64,000 nt of DNA from Jeotgalicoccus coquinae. GTDB lineage: Bacteria; Bacillota; Bacilli; Staphylococcales; Salinicoccaceae. The translations under genes were made by a program, and so were the position numbers. Location of the stretch: positions 1 to 64,000 of the forward strand of contig NZ_JACHFF010000004.1 of assembly GCF_014207425.1 (NCBI RefSeq), read 5' to 3'. The notes beneath the pieces are model-generated. The model worked only from the letters and a program-made list of their open reading frames with translations, did no database searches and was not told where the DNA came from. Of the stretch, positions 1 through 9,665 are shown piece by piece; the first letter of the stretch is position 1, and every line of letters begins with the position of its first letter.

Positions 1-13
1 TAGAAGACTTTTT

Positions 14-60
14 ATTCGGAATTAAACGTTGACATATTGTCATTCAGTTTTCAATGTTCT
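14..60. other. rRNA spacer-like sequence at the left edge
   Basis: The stretch starting ATTCGGAA and continuing with GACATATTGTCATTCAG, then TTTTCAATGTT, closely resembles (from memory) a segment found just after 16S rRNA in staphylococcal 16S-23S spacers. No rRNA or tRNA gene is visible in the window. In Bacillus subtilis the ygzB-perR region lies beside an rRNA operon. I infer that an rRNA operon, or a relic of one, lies to the left of this window. Confidence 0.35.
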
Positions 61-110
61 TTGTGTAAAGCTTTGTGTTTGTTTTGTTAAGCTCTCGTTG
101 ACTGCTTAGT

Positions 111-467
111 TATCTTAACACGTCTGTTTTACAGATGCAACAACTATTTTAAGTTTTTGTTAAGTTTGTGTTACGTCGTTCTTTCGACGACATTTACTAT
201 CTTAACACATCCGAGTTTTGGATGCAACAACTATTTTAAGTTTTGTTAAGTTATGTTGTGTCATTGTTTACACGACTTTTATATCATAACATGTGTCTGT
301 TTCAGTTGCAACAGCTTTTTTAATCTTTTATTTAGATTATGTTTTGCTGTGTGCGTCGTGTTTTGACGACTTTTATATCTTATCAAGTATCCTTTACTTC
401 GTCAACACCTTTTTCTAAACTTTATTAACAACTTGTTTAGAAATGTTACAACTTCGTAACGGAGTGT
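111..467. repeat. Degenerate tandem array of about 90-bp structured units
   Basis: Four units begin with TATCTTAACA or a close variant at 111, 198, 282 and 376 (87, 84, 94 and about 92 bp). The first three share GCAACA shortly after the start, AT-rich DNA with TTAAG motifs, and a second stem near the end; the fourth is the most degenerate. In units 1 and 2 the first stem changes on both sides (TCTG/CAGA versus ATCC/GGAT), as does the second (GTCG/CGAC versus GTGT/ACAC), so pairing is kept while sequence is not. There is no convincing reading frame. Together with the edge this accounts for the 546 gene-free bases before the first gene. Function unknown; possibly a structured RNA tail of a transcript entering from the left. 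Confidence 0.6.
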
Positions 468-546
468 TAAATATGTAAATCGAATACTTGATATATACTA
501 TCATATAAGACGAAGAAAGTATAGAATAATTTTAGAGGTGACATAA

Positions 547-942
547 ATGAGAAAACCCGGTAACAAAATACTCCGTATTCGCGGCTGGGCTCTTGCAATG
601 ATCTTCATAGGTATGGCGGTAATGTATCTTGGAATATTCTTCAGGGAACTTCCATGGGTAATGCTGATCTTCCTGGTATTGGGTACTATCCCTATTCTTT
701 TCAGTTTCGTTATTTACTTCTGGGTCGGTATGATCAGTACCCGTACAGTTACTGTTCAGTGTCCGAACTGCGAACGCCATACGAAGATTCTGGGCAGAGT
801 CGATTACTGCCAGCATTGTAAAGAACCGCTGACATTAGATCAGGAACTCGAAGGTGAAGAGTTTACTGTCGATTATAATGTTAAGCACCGCAGAGAGAAA
901 AAGATTGCAGAGCTGCGTGAGCAGCAAAACAGTAAAGACTAA
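547..942 (+). CDS. YgzB-like membrane protein with zinc ribbon
   Basis: 131 residues. Two hydrophobic segments fill residues 12-62, followed by a soluble tail with two CxxC pairs (CPNC and CQHC, about 77-95) that probably bind zinc. This is the architecture of the DUF2614/YgzB family, which in B. subtilis lies next to perR as here. Start chosen at the ATG preceded by AGAGGTG at good spacing. The C-terminus is rich in basic residues. The function of the family is unknown; the zinc ribbon suggests a redox- or metal-linked or nucleic-acid-binding role, which is speculation. It converges with perR on a shared terminator. Confidence 0.8.
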   Translation: MRKPGNKILRIRGWALAMIFIGMAVMYLGIFFRELPWVMLIFLVLGTIPILFSFVIYFWVGMISTRTVTVQCPNCERHTKILGRVDYCQHCKEPLTLDQELEGEEFTVDYNVKHRREKKIAELREQQNSKD

Positions 943-944
943 AT

Positions 945-978
945 AAAAATCCCCGGCGCATAAGCACCGGGGATTTTT
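945..978. terminator. Bidirectional terminator between ygzB-like gene and perR
   Basis: Inverted repeat with arms AAAAATCCCCGG and CCGGGGATTTTT around a short loop, A-rich on the left and T-rich on the right. It can end transcription from both convergent genes. Confidence 0.85.
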
Positions 979-1020
979 ATTGATGTTCTTTTTATATCCT
1001 TTATATAGAAGGAACTGGAT

Positions 1021-1485
1021 TTAGCTGTTGGAATTACTTTCTGTACTTCCGCTGCATTCGGGACACACACCGTAGATTTCCAAACGGTGGTGACTGACAT
1101 CATAATCGGTAACTAAACCTGCAAGATGCTCCACTTCTTCTAATGCCGGATATTGAAAATCCGTGATCTTTCCGCATTCGCTGCAGATGATATGATAATG
1201 AGGTACTGAGTTAAAGTCGAAACGGCTCGAAGAGTCACCGTAAGTCAGTTCTTTAACAAGACCCGTTTGTTTAAATAATTTTAAGTTATTGTAAACTGTA
1301 GCGACACTCATGTTTGGAAAATCGCTCGACAGTGCTTGAAATATATCATCGGCAGTCGGATGCACTTCACTTTCAACGAGATAGCTGAGGACAGCTTTTC
1401 TTTGAGGAGTGATTCTCACGCCTGTATTTTTAAGCGCCTCAAGTGACTCTCTGAAATGGTCATGATGATCATCTATCATCTTCAT
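1021..1485 (-). CDS. perR: Peroxide-responsive repressor PerR (Fur family)
   Basis: 154 residues. Winged-helix N-terminal domain (about 10-85) and C-terminal dimerisation domain. The structural zinc site is visible as C101-x2-C104 and C141-x2-C144. The regulatory Fe/Mn ligands of B. subtilis PerR (H37, D85, H91, H93, D104) are matched by H42, D90, H96, H98 and D109, a constant offset of five, so metal-catalysed histidine oxidation by peroxide is expected. In its family it represses catalase, peroxiredoxins and iron-storage genes. RBS AAGGAAGG precedes the ATG. The upstream gene ends 79 bp away and perR has its own promoter in that gap. Synteny with bcp and gsaB supports PerR over Fur or Zur. 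Confidence 0.95.
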   Translation of the reverse strand: MKMIDDHHDHFRESLEALKNTGVRITPQRKAVLSYLVESEVHPTADDIFQALSSDFPNMSVATVYNNLKLFKQTGLVKELTYGDSSSRFDFNSVPHYHIICSECGKITDFQYPALEEVEHLAGLVTDYDVSHHRLEIYGVCPECSGSTESNSNS

Positions 1486-1527
1486 ATGACTGATCCTTCC
1501 TTCTGTTTATATATACCTAATATATCC

Positions 1528-1557
1528 ATTGTACTTTGAATATAAAATCATTGTCAA
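1528..1557 (-). promoter_or_regulatory. perR promoter
   Basis: On the minus strand TTGACA (1557-1552) and TACAAT (1533-1528) are separated by 18 bp, a good SigA promoter. It lies just after the end of the upstream 2-hydroxyacid dehydrogenase gene. A 13-bp perfect palindrome (CTATTATTAATAG, 1559-1571) lies beside the -35 but does not match the PerR box well. Confidence 0.6.
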
Positions 1558-1564
1558 ACTATTA

Positions 1565-2497
1565 TTAATAGCCTTTATTATAATCGATAACATTCTGCAT
1601 ATCCGCTTCATTGTCCATGCGCTCCAGATTATACATGAATATATCGAACGCTCTGACATTATACATGCCTGTCTTCGCTGAACAGTGCGGCGTAATCGTC
1701 AGATTATCATAGTTATATAACGGGCTCTCCGCCGGCAGCGGCTCTGTATTAAATACATCCGATAAAACCTGCGCGATGTATTTCTGTTCAAGTACTTCTA
1801 TTAATACCTCATCCGTCATTACTGTTCCCCGGCCGATATTCAGAAATACCGCTTCGTCTTTCATCAGTTTAAATGTTTCAGTCTGAAGGAAGTTCGTAGT
1901 ACTCGGAGTACTTGGCAGTATATTAACCATTATATCCGCAGTGCCTATTCTTTCATTCAGTTCGCTGATCGCATAAGTCTGATCAAAACCTTCTATAGAA
2001 CGGCCGTTAGTATTATAGCCGACTGTGCGGACACCGAAAACCTGCAGTGCTTTAGCAAGATGACTGCCGATACTCCCCGTCCCGAGAATATGGGCTTCTT
2101 TACCATACAGTTCTTCTGAACGTGAATAACGGATCCACTCGTTATTCTTTTGTGCTTCATGTAATTTTGCAAAATTCTTATAGTACTGCATCAGGATGCC
2201 GACAGCGTACTCAGTCATAGGTATTTTATGTATACCCGTTGAGTTTGTAACGAGCGCTTTATCAAAGATATCTTTTGGAATCTCATCGATACCTGCACTC
2301 ATGACATGGACCCACTTCAGATTTTCAAACTGTTCCGCTTCACCGTCAGTTAAATCCCCGCCGTATGTTACGAAAACATCAGTTTCCGCTTTGATTTTAT
2401 CTGTCATATTTTCTTTTCCTACATATAAGTAGTTATATTTTCCGGTTATCTGTTCAACCATATAGTCTTTTAACTTTACTGTTGAAGTAATATTCAT
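1565..2497 (-). CDS. D-2-hydroxyacid dehydrogenase family protein
   Basis: About 310 residues. The NAD-binding Rossmann motif GTGSIG lies near residue 140, followed by the family's NIGRG arginine region (about 222) and a histidine in TPHCSAKT (about 270), the catalytic Arg/His arrangement of phosphoglycerate/2-hydroxyacid dehydrogenases. Substrate cannot be told from sequence; it is too short for SerA and lacks an ACT domain. I place the start at the ATG, with AGAGGGG eight bases upstream, rather than at the adjacent GTG. It follows bcp by a few bases and is probably co-transcribed with it. As I recall, staphylococci carry a similar gene between perR and bcp. Confidence 0.85.
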   Translation of the reverse strand: MNITSTVKLKDYMVEQITGKYNYLYVGKENMTDKIKAETDVFVTYGGDLTDGEAEQFENLKWVHVMSAGIDEIPKDIFDKALVTNSTGIHKIPMTEYAVGILMQYYKNFAKLHEAQKNNEWIRYSRSEELYGKEAHILGTGSIGSHLAKALQVFGVRTVGYNTNGRSIEGFDQTYAISELNERIGTADIMVNILPSTPSTTNFLQTETFKLMKDEAVFLNIGRGTVMTDEVLIEVLEQKYIAQVLSDVFNTEPLPAESPLYNYDNLTITPHCSAKTGMYNVRAFDIFMYNLERMDNEADMQNVIDYNKGY

Positions 2498-2502
2498 CAC
2501 AA

Positions 2503-2949
2503 TTACCCCTCTTTAAGAAATTCCTGAAGTTCATCTGCGTGTGCCGATGCTTTAACTTTATCAAAACGTTTCAGAATATTTGAATCTTCATCCAAAACGA
2601 ACGTCGTACGTGTAATGCCGTTAAATTCTTTGCCGAATGCTTTCTTCGGTCCGTAAACGCCAAGCTCTTTTGACAGTTTAAAGTCTTCATCTACCAGCAG
2701 GTCAAAGTTTAAGCCGTGCTTTTCTATAAAGTTCTGGTGTTTCTTTTTGCTGTCCCCGCTTACACCGTATACAGTAACGCCGAGTTCATTAAGGTTCGCC
2801 ATGCTGTCTCTCATGTCGCACGCCTGGGTAGTACAGCCCGGAGTATTATCTTTCGGATAAAAATAAATTACTGTACGTCCTGTTAATGAATTATTAGATA
2901 TGATTTCACCATTTTGGTTTTCTAGTTCAAACTTTGGAAACTTTTCCAT
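2503..2949 (-). CDS. bcp: Thioredoxin-dependent peroxiredoxin (Bcp/PrxQ)
   Basis: 148 residues, full length for the atypical 2-Cys Bcp/PrxQ family. The peroxidatic cysteine is C39 in TPGCTTQAC and the resolving cysteine C44 is five residues later, the alpha-helical Bcp arrangement. It reduces hydroperoxides in the cytoplasm using thioredoxin. Start ATG has AAAGGATG upstream. It is the first gene of a probable bcp-dehydrogenase operon next to perR, which fits peroxide-stress control, though no clear PerR box was found in front of it. Confidence 0.93.
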   Translation of the reverse strand: MEKFPKFELENQNGEIISNNSLTGRTVIYFYPKDNTPGCTTQACDMRDSMANLNELGVTVYGVSGDSKKKHQNFIEKHGLNFDLLVDEDFKLSKELGVYGPKKAFGKEFNGITRTTFVLDEDSNILKRFDKVKASAHADELQEFLKEG

Positions 2950-3100
2950 TTATGAGTCATCCTTTTCATCATTAATTAGTATATATATCCATGATACCCT
3001 TTCCGCGCAATAGTTTAAACCATTCTACTTCCTTAAATATTTGTCCGATGTATGGTATTATATTGAATGAATAAAACTGACGAAAAGTAAGGATGAAATT

Positions 3101-4393
3101 ATGTATAATCATACGAATTCAAAGAAATTACAAATCGATGCTGAAGAAGTAATTCTCGGCGGCGTCAACTCACCATCAAGATCTTACAAAGCTGTAGACG
3201 GCGGAGCGCCGTTAGTCATGGAAAGAGCAGAAGGTCCATATTTCTACGATGTCGACGGCAACAAATATATCGACTACCTCGCTGCGTACGGTCCGATTAT
3301 TACAGGACATGCACATCCGAGAATCCATGAAGCGATTACCGAACAGTCAAGCAAAGGTATTCTGTACGGTACATCAACTAAGCTGGAAATTGATTTTGCA
3401 AGAAAGCTTCAAAAAGCTATTCCTTCACTGGAACGCGTTCGTTTCGTCAACTCCGGAACTGAAGCAGTAATGACGACTATTCGTGTGGCCCGTGCTTACA
3501 CAGGACGCAATAAAGTAATTAAATTTGAAGGCTGCTACCACGGTCATTCGGATCTTGTACTTGTTGCAGCGGGCAGCGGACCTTCCCAGCTTGGCACTCC
3601 GGATTCAGCAGGTGTCCCTGAAAGTGTTGCACAGGACGTAATTACTGTTCCCTTCAATAACCTTGAGGACTTTAAAGCAGCTGTCAGCCACTTCGGCGAT
3701 GAAATTGCTGCAGTACTTGTTGAACCAATCGTCGGCAACTTTGGGATTGTTGAGCCTGAAGAAGGATTTTTACAGGCAGTTAACGATATTGCACACGACA
3801 ACGGCTCTCTCGTAATTTACGATGAAGTCATTACAGCATTCCGTTTCGGTTACGGTTCGGCAACTGACATTGTCGGTGTTACTCCGGACTTAACTGCCAT
3901 GGGTAAAATTATCGGCGGCGGAACACCAATCGGAGCATACGGCGGCCGACTGGATATAATGGAAAGTGTTGCACCGCTCGGCGCTGCATATCAGGCCGGA
4001 ACTATGGCAGGTAACCCGTTGTCCATGGCTGCAGGTATTGCATGTCTCGAAGTACTTGAACAGCCGGGTGTCTATGAAGAGCTCGACAGACTTGGAGCAA
4101 AACTCGAAGATGGTCTTAATGCCCTGATCGAAAAATATAATGTTACAGCTAAAATTAATCGTCTCGTCGGTGCACTGACTATTTACTTTACCGATGAAAC
4201 AGTTACCAACTACACACAGGCCGAAGCAAGTGACGGCGAAGTATTTGCCAGTTTCTTCAGAGGACTGATCAGCCGCGGTATCAATATCGCACCTTCAAAA
4301 TACGAAGCGTGGTTCTTAACAACAGAACATACAGATAAAGATATTGATGATACACTTGCAATAGTTGAAGATGTATTCAAAAATGACCTTTAG
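3101..4393 (+). CDS. gsaB: Glutamate-1-semialdehyde 2,1-aminomutase
   Basis: 430 residues, PLP-dependent class III aminotransferase. The Schiff-base lysine is K269 in [16 protein letters not shown], and NSGTEAVM (about 117-124) contacts the phosphate of PLP. It converts glutamate-1-semialdehyde to 5-aminolevulinate in the C5 haem pathway. The position beside bcp/perR fits the second paralogue (gsaB/hemL2) rather than the copy in the hemAXCDBL operon. RBS AAGGATG precedes the ATG. The next gene starts 11 bp downstream, so they form an operon. Confidence 0.94.
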   Translation: MYNHTNSKKLQIDAEEVILGGVNSPSRSYKAVDGGAPLVMERAEGPYFYDVDGNKYIDYLAAYGPIITGHAHPRIHEAITEQSSKGILYGTSTKLEIDFARKLQKAIPSLERVRFVNSGTEAVMTTIRVARAYTGRNKVIKFEGCYHGHSDLVLVAAGSGPSQLGTPDSAGVPESVAQDVITVPFNNLEDFKAAVSHFGDEIAAVLVEPIVGNFGIVEPEEGFLQAVNDIAHDNGSLVIYDEVITAFRFGYGSATDIVGVTPDLTAMGKIIGGGTPIGAYGGRLDIMESVAPLGAAYQAGTMAGNPLSMAAGIACLEVLEQPGVYEELDRLGAKLEDGLNALIEKYNVTAKINRLVGALTIYFTDETVTNYTQAEASDGEVFASFFRGLISRGINIAPSKYEAWFLTTEHTDKDIDDTLAIVEDVFKNDL

Positions 4394-4404
4394 GAGTTGG
4401 TGCC

Positions 4405-5514
4405 ATGCGTTTTGGTGCTAGAGTATTAAAAACGGGAATAGCCGTTGTTTTAACTTTCTTAATTACAAATCAAATTGGCTTAACACCGGCACTGATTGCC
4501 GGCATTGCTGCGGTCAATGCTTTGCAGCCTAATGTATACCGTTCTCTTGAAACAACATGGAACCAATTCAGAGGTAACACAATCGGGGCAATATCAGCAA
4601 TTGTCATGGCGCTCCTGTTCGGGAGCAATGTACTTATTATCGGACTGACTGTAATACTAGTACTCGCTATGCTGTTATTCTTTAAATTGCAAAGTGTATC
4701 AACACTGGCAGTTATTACCGTTGTTGCGATTATGGATGTACCTTACGGTGCAGAACTCGGCACAACCGATTTCCTTATTACTGCCGGTACACGTTTCTCA
4801 CTCGTGATGATCGGTGTCCTTGTGTCGCTGCTCGTCAATCTGGTCTTTATCCCGCCGCGCTATGAAACGAAGATGTATCATAATTGTTTCAATATCGCGA
4901 ACGACATATTTAAATGGACACGTCTTGAACTGAACTCAGTCACTGAGTCGCAAAACGTTAAAAAGGATCTTGAGCAGCTTCAAAAACGGGTAACTAAACT
5001 GGAAACGATGTATTCCTGGTATAAAGAAGAACGTAATCTGTTTAAAAAACAGAAGTTCGGCGATCACAGACGCAAAGTACTGTTTAAGCATCTGATTGCT
5101 TCTACAAGACAGGCATATAATCTGCTGAAACGTATCAACCGTTACGAAAATGATTACAAACATCTTCCTGAGGAGTTAAAATATCACATCCGGATTGAAA
5201 TGGATGAGATGATGGCTTATCATGAACAGGTGTTTATGAAGTTCACTGAAAAAATTAAACCGGAGACATCAGAACTCTATGTCGAAGGTTCCAATTATTT
5301 TGAAGAGAGCCTTATGACGCATTTTCTTAAGGACTATTCACAGCTCACTGATGAAGATGATAAACTCCAGTATGAGAATATACTGGAAATTATTACATCG
5401 ATGCATGAATACTCCCGTGCGGTAGACCGTGTAGACAGACTGGCAAACAGTTTCTTCAGCTATCATATAGAGAAAAATAAGATTGATATACAGGATGAAA
5501 CTTTAGATATATAA
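4405..5514 (+). CDS. Aromatic acid exporter family membrane protein (YgaE-like)
   Basis: 369 residues. The N-terminal ~150 residues form about five transmembrane segments of the ArAE/FUSC type (DUF939), followed by a long cytoplasmic, largely helical domain with charged coiled-coil character (about 165-360). Related B. subtilis YgaE also sits next to gsaB. The family is proposed to export aromatic carboxylates, but that role is not established for this subgroup. RBS AGGAG before the ATG; 11 bp after gsaB, and the pair ends at a strong terminator. Confidence 0.8.
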   Translation: MRFGARVLKTGIAVVLTFLITNQIGLTPALIAGIAAVNALQPNVYRSLETTWNQFRGNTIGAISAIVMALLFGSNVLIIGLTVILVLAMLLFFKLQSVSTLAVITVVAIMDVPYGAELGTTDFLITAGTRFSLVMIGVLVSLLVNLVFIPPRYETKMYHNCFNIANDIFKWTRLELNSVTESQNVKKDLEQLQKRVTKLETMYSWYKEERNLFKKQKFGDHRRKVLFKHLIASTRQAYNLLKRINRYENDYKHLPEELKYHIRIEMDEMMAYHEQVFMKFTEKIKPETSELYVEGSNYFEESLMTHFLKDYSQLTDEDDKLQYENILEIITSMHEYSRAVDRVDRLANSFFSYHIEKNKIDIQDETLDI

Positions 5515-5547
5515 AAAAACTGCGGAGATAATCTCCGCAGTTTTTTT
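5514..5547. terminator. Terminator shared by convergent genes
   Basis: Near-perfect palindrome with arms AAAAAACTGCGGAGAT and ATCTCCGCAGTTTTTT and a minimal loop. It works in both orientations; its right end overlaps the stop codon of the minus-strand glycosylase gene. Confidence 0.9.
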
Positions 5548-6154
5548 ATTGCCATCCATTGTCAGTATCAGCTTTTCCTTTGAATCTGCTTACGTTTGGA
5601 TTCCCTTTAACGATAAACCGGTATAAATAATCTGCAGCTTCTTCTTTATTATCAATACCGATTCGTCTTGTTTCTTCTATTGATGCCGGCTTTCTGCCGG
5701 GCAGCACATGAAGAATCTCTCCATTAATTTTCGTGCCGTTATGTTCCGCCCGTGTAATACCGAGCGCTTTAGTCAATTTTCCGGGTCCCGATGTTAAATC
5801 GGCATCTTTCCCCCGTCTTTCTTTCATAACACGGATACCGCGGTGCGGTTCAATACCGCGAATCAATATTCCTTCCGGCCGGTCGGTTGTCGTCACGAAG
5901 TTCATGCAGTTGTGACCGTGCATCGTATAGACATAAATATGACCGTACGGTTCAAACATCATTGCATTCTTTTTTGTAACTTTACCGCTGAAAGTATGTG
6001 CTGCCCTGTCATCCAGACCAAGATAAGCTTCAACTTCCGTTATAAAACCGCTTGTTATCTTACCGTCAATTTCAGTAACAACTTCAACGCCGAGCAGCTG
6101 CTTTGCCGCCTCGAGCGTATTGTCGCTTAAAAAATTTATATTTAAATGTTCCAT
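5546..6154 (-). CDS. DNA-3-methyladenine glycosylase (AAG/MPG family)
   Basis: 202 residues, normal length for bacterial AAG/MPG proteins. The catalytic region EVEAYLGLDDRAAHTF lies near residues 41-56, with the first glutamate as the base-activating residue. The YVYTMHGHNCMNFVT segment (about 95) and RPEGILIRG (about 112) are family signatures. It excises alkylated purines such as 3-methyladenine and hypoxanthine. RBS AAAGGA lies somewhat far upstream. The ABC exporter gene upstream ends 16 bp away, so co-transcription is likely. Confidence 0.93.
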   Translation of the reverse strand: MEHLNINFLSDNTLEAAKQLLGVEVVTEIDGKITSGFITEVEAYLGLDDRAAHTFSGKVTKKNAMMFEPYGHIYVYTMHGHNCMNFVTTTDRPEGILIRGIEPHRGIRVMKERRGKDADLTSGPGKLTKALGITRAEHNGTKINGEILHVLPGRKPASIEETRRIGIDNKEEAADYLYRFIVKGNPNVSRFKGKADTDNGWQ

Positions 6155-6170
6155 TTAAAATATCAGTCCT

Positions 6171-7907
6171 TTACAGTCCCTGAATATCATACAGGTTTTT
6201 GTAAGCACCATTTCTCGACATCAGTTCAGTATGTGTACCTGTTTCTGAAATCTGTCCATTTTCTATAACAACAATTTTATCAGCATGTGTTACTGTCGAT
6301 AATCTGTGTGCCACAACAAGTGTTGTTCTGTCTGATGACAGCTTGTCGAGTGTATCCTGAATAATACTTTCACTTTCAAGATCGAGTGCACTTGTCGCTT
6401 CATCAAGAATAAGAATCGGCGGGTTTTTAAGGAATACACGTGCAATCGCAATTCTCTGTTTCTGTCCTCCGGACAATTTCACACCGCGTTCTCCTACTGT
6501 TGTGTCATACCCTTCTTCCAGATTCATAATGAATTCATGGGCATTCGCACGCTGTGCAGCAAGAAGCACTTCTTCTTCTGTCGCATCGGGTTTCGCCAGC
6601 AGAATATTTTCTCTTATGGAATCCGAGAACAGTATGTTGTCCTGCATAACAATTCCGAGGTTATCTCTAAGTGAACGGACTGTAACATCTCTTATATCCT
6701 GCCCGTCGATTTTAATGCTTCCGGCTGTGACATCGTAAAATCTTGGTATCAGTGAAACAAGTGACGATTTACCGCCCCCGCTCATGCCGACAAATGCAAC
6801 GGTCTCACCGACAGCTATGTCCAGATTGATATTTTTCAATATTTCGTTGTCATTTTCATCGTACTTAAATCCTACATTGTCAATTTCAATATGACCTTTA
6901 ACTTCTTTAATCGGCTCTGCGCCCTCTTTATCTTTCACATCATAAGGTACGTCGAACAGTCCGAACACCCGGTCCATTGATGCAATACTCTGTGTCAGTG
7001 ATGTCGAAGATGACACCAGTCTGCGGAGCGGTCCATATAACCTCTCGAGATATGCAACGAAGGCTGCAAGTATACCGACTGTTAAATCTCCGTTTAATAC
7101 GAGGAAAGTACCATACCCGATAACAATCAGCGGTCCGATATCGGTAATCGTATTAACCACCATAAAGCTGTATGCAGTCCAGCGTGAATGTTCCAGCGCT
7201 TTTGTCAGGAAGTTGTTATTTGTTTTGTCGAATCTTTCTTCTTCATGGTTTTCTATCGCAAAACTTTTCACAACGTTAATTCCCTGTACTCTTTCATGCA
7301 GAAAGCCCTGAACTTCAGCAAGTGCCTGCGAGCGGTTTCTCGTTTTCGTTCTTAAGCGTCCGAAGAAGAACCAGACACCGAAAATATAGAAAGGGAAAAT
7401 TAAAATTGAAGCGAACGCGAGTTCCACGTTTAAGTTGAACATAATAATCAATGCGATAATTATAGTAACGAGATCCAGCCAGACGTTCATCAGACCGGTC
7501 ATTATAAAGTCTTTTGTCTGCTCTACGTCGTTAATAACACGGGAAATGACTTCTCCGACTTTGTTATTAGAGTAAAATTTTGCACTCAGCATCTGCAGGT
7601 GCCCGTATAATTTTTTTCTTATGTCGTAAAGTATTTTATTGCTCGTACGCTGGGCTAAATATTGTCTGAAGAATTCTACCGGGGGTCTTAAAACTACGAA
7701 TACTACTGCAAATACAATAAGTACCTGTATAAGCATCGAAATGCGTTCATCGTACGCGAGGCCGTCAGCGAGAATAATGCTGTCTATGGCATAAGCGACG
7801 AGTAAAGGAATAAGGAGCGGAATACCGAATTTCAGTACACCGATTAAAATGGTTAAGCCGATAATACCGTAGTACGGCTTAACGAATTGCATATAGCGTC
7901 TGATCAT
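6171..7907 (-). CDS. Sav1866-type multidrug ABC exporter (half-transporter)
   Basis: 578 residues, the same length as S. aureus Sav1866, with extensive similarity by eye. N-terminal six-helix membrane domain (about 1-320), then the ATPase domain: Walker [10 protein letters not shown] (about 374), signature LSGGQ (about 479), Walker [12 protein letters not shown] (about 498) with the catalytic glutamate, and the switch histidine in VVAHRLST (about 533). It should act as a homodimer exporting hydrophobic compounds. RBS GGAGG. Position between gsaB/ygaE-like and the Ntdp gene matches the staphylococcal order, supporting orthology. Confidence 0.93.
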   Translation of the reverse strand: MIRRYMQFVKPYYGIIGLTILIGVLKFGIPLLIPLLVAYAIDSIILADGLAYDERISMLIQVLIVFAVVFVVLRPPVEFFRQYLAQRTSNKILYDIRKKLYGHLQMLSAKFYSNNKVGEVISRVINDVEQTKDFIMTGLMNVWLDLVTIIIALIIMFNLNVELAFASILIFPFYIFGVWFFFGRLRTKTRNRSQALAEVQGFLHERVQGINVVKSFAIENHEEERFDKTNNNFLTKALEHSRWTAYSFMVVNTITDIGPLIVIGYGTFLVLNGDLTVGILAAFVAYLERLYGPLRRLVSSSTSLTQSIASMDRVFGLFDVPYDVKDKEGAEPIKEVKGHIEIDNVGFKYDENDNEILKNINLDIAVGETVAFVGMSGGGKSSLVSLIPRFYDVTAGSIKIDGQDIRDVTVRSLRDNLGIVMQDNILFSDSIRENILLAKPDATEEEVLLAAQRANAHEFIMNLEEGYDTTVGERGVKLSGGQKQRIAIARVFLKNPPILILDEATSALDLESESIIQDTLDKLSSDRTTLVVAHRLSTVTHADKIVVIENGQISETGTHTELMSRNGAYKNLYDIQGL

Positions 7908-7936
7908 TTATGAGTGTGCCTCCATTAAATTAGTAA

Positions 7937-7963
7937 AACCAATCAACTCTCAGCCGATTGGTT
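7937..7963 (-). terminator. Terminator of the Ntdp gene
   Basis: Arms AACCAATC and GATTGGTT around an 11-nt loop, followed on the minus strand by GGTTTTACTAATTT. The stem reaches the stop codon of the upstream gene. Only moderately strong. Confidence 0.55.
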
Positions 7964-8498
7964 AATGTTCATTATTAAAACGATGGTGCCATACCTTTAT
8001 AAAATCTGGAGCGAATGGTCCTTTTTTGTGTTCTATCCACTGCTGCAGTTCATCGACCTGATGTTTTAAAATCTCATCGATGCTCTCCGGATAATTCATT
8101 TTGCTGCGGTGCACTTTGTATTCATCTTCATCGAGAAGATGATACTTTCCGTCCGGATATACTTTAATATCCAGGTCGTAGTCGATATATTTAATCGCTT
8201 CGTCATCACAGGCATATGGTGAAGATAAGTTGCAGTAATAATAAACACCGTCATCTCTGAACATGCAGATAACGTTAAACCAGAAATCTTTATGGAAATA
8301 GACGATAGCGGGTTCTCTTGTTACCCATTTTCTCCCGTCGCTTTCTGTAACAAGCGTACGGTTATTTCCACCAATAACGACGTGGTCCGTCCCTTTCAGG
8401 ATTGTCGTTTCACTCCATACCCGGTGGATTTTACCATCATGTTTATAGCTTTGAATCCTCATTTTGCTTCCCTCTTCGGGGATGGATTCCATCACCAT
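7962..8498 (-). CDS. Nucleoside tri-/diphosphatase Ntdp (DUF402)
   Basis: 178 residues. The sequence closely follows what I recall of S. aureus Ntdp, including the [14 protein letters not shown] and [14 protein letters not shown] blocks near the N-terminus and [13 protein letters not shown] near residue 123, where acidic metal-binding residues of the DUF402 fold are found. The family hydrolyses nucleoside tri- and diphosphates. Start ATG has AAAGGTGG upstream. It is followed by the Sav1866-like gene and preceded by mutY, the staphylococcal order. Confidence 0.88.
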   Translation of the reverse strand: MVMESIPEEGSKMRIQSYKHDGKIHRVWSETTILKGTDHVVIGGNNRTLVTESDGRKWVTREPAIVYFHKDFWFNVICMFRDDGVYYYCNLSSPYACDDEAIKYIDYDLDIKVYPDGKYHLLDEDEYKVHRSKMNYPESIDEILKHQVDELQQWIEHKKGPFAPDFIKVWHHRFNNEH

Positions 8499-8562
8499 AA
8501 TACTGCCACCACCTTTATTATTTACGTAAACAGTATAGCACAGCGGCAGGTGTTTTAAAAAT

Positions 8563-9600
8563 TTACAGTTCGGATTCCGAAGCAGTATTAATTAAATTCA
8601 TCATTTTCTGCATCGCTACACTCATCGGAAGATTTTTAACATCTTTCAGCGGGATAAAGTTCTCATTCTCGTTCACTGTATAAACGATGTATCCTTCCAT
8701 ATACCATATTTTATGTGTAAATACGTGTTTATGGTCACCGACCGGTGCACCCGGCTGGCTGAGCCGAATATTATATTCCTCTTCAATCGATTCAAGTGAT
8801 GTATCCACATCATATCTAGGCAGCTCATACATGCCCTTTAATAAGTCATCTTTCTGTTTGATTAAGAGAATTTCATCTTTATCGTTCAGAATAAAATAAA
8901 CGTTATAGAAACATTCCTGTTTTGCTTTCTGTTTCTTTTTCAGCGGATACTGCATGACTTCGTTCGCTTTAAGCGCTTCACAGTGTTCTTTTACCGGACA
9001 AATGACGCATTTCGGCGTACGCGGTGTACAAATTGTTGCACCGAGCTCCATTAATGCCTGGTTAAAGTCACCCGCCTCGAGCGGCATATCTTCTTCGATG
9101 TAGCGTTTCACATCTTTTTGCACATTCGCTTTCGTCATATCGCGCCCGTCGCGGTTCAATCTCGACATTACGCGAAGCACGTTGCCGTCAACTGCAGCAA
9201 GCTGATTGTTAAATGCAATACTCTGCACTGCTCCGCCGATATAAGGTCCGACACCTTTCAGGCTGAAAAACTCTTCCGGACGGTCCGGAACTTTTGAATC
9301 ATATTTCTCCTTAACTTCTTTTACTGCATGCTGGAAATTACGGATTCTGTTATAGTATCCGAGCCCTTCCCAATCCTTCAGCAGTGCCTGTTCATCGGCT
9401 TCTGCAAGCGCATCGAGATCCTTATATTTTGTTATAAATTTCTCATAATAGGGTATAACAGTAATGACCTGAGTTTGCTGCAGCATCACTTCGCTCAGCC
9501 ATATTTTAAAAGGATCAGAAGTATCGCGCCACGGCAAATCCCGTTTGTTTGCGTGATACCAATTAAGTAATGTATTATTAAATACCGGTCTTTTGAACAT
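8563..9600 (-). CDS. mutY: A/G-specific adenine glycosylase MutY
   Basis: 345 residues. Helix-hairpin-helix [10 protein letters not shown] followed by the catalytic aspartate in [12 protein letters not shown] (about 138), and a [4Fe-4S] loop with spacing C-x6-C-x2-C-x5-C ([17 protein letters not shown], about 192-208). The C-terminal NUDIX-like domain that recognises 8-oxoguanine is present (about 228-340). It removes A mispaired with 8-oxoG. RBS AAAGGTGAG. Divergent from the yfhP-like gene with only 65 bp between them. Confidence 0.96.
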   Translation of the reverse strand: MFKRPVFNNTLLNWYHANKRDLPWRDTSDPFKIWLSEVMLQQTQVITVIPYYEKFITKYKDLDALAEADEQALLKDWEGLGYYNRIRNFQHAVKEVKEKYDSKVPDRPEEFFSLKGVGPYIGGAVQSIAFNNQLAAVDGNVLRVMSRLNRDGRDMTKANVQKDVKRYIEEDMPLEAGDFNQALMELGATICTPRTPKCVICPVKEHCEALKANEVMQYPLKKKQKAKQECFYNVYFILNDKDEILLIKQKDDLLKGMYELPRYDVDTSLESIEEEYNIRLSQPGAPVGDHKHVFTHKIWYMEGYIVYTVNENENFIPLKDVKNLPMSVAMQKMMNLINTASESEL

Positions 9601-9665
9601 TTTTGCAACTCACCTTTTTAAATAATATTTATAAATAAAATGCCGTACTGAAACGGAGTGAAATC

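Noticed and set aside
1559-1571. Perfect palindrome CTATTATTAATAG as a PerR box
   Set aside because: It does not fit the TTATAATNATTATAA consensus in sequence or half-site length, and it overlaps the stop codon of the upstream gene; kept only as a note under the perR promoter.
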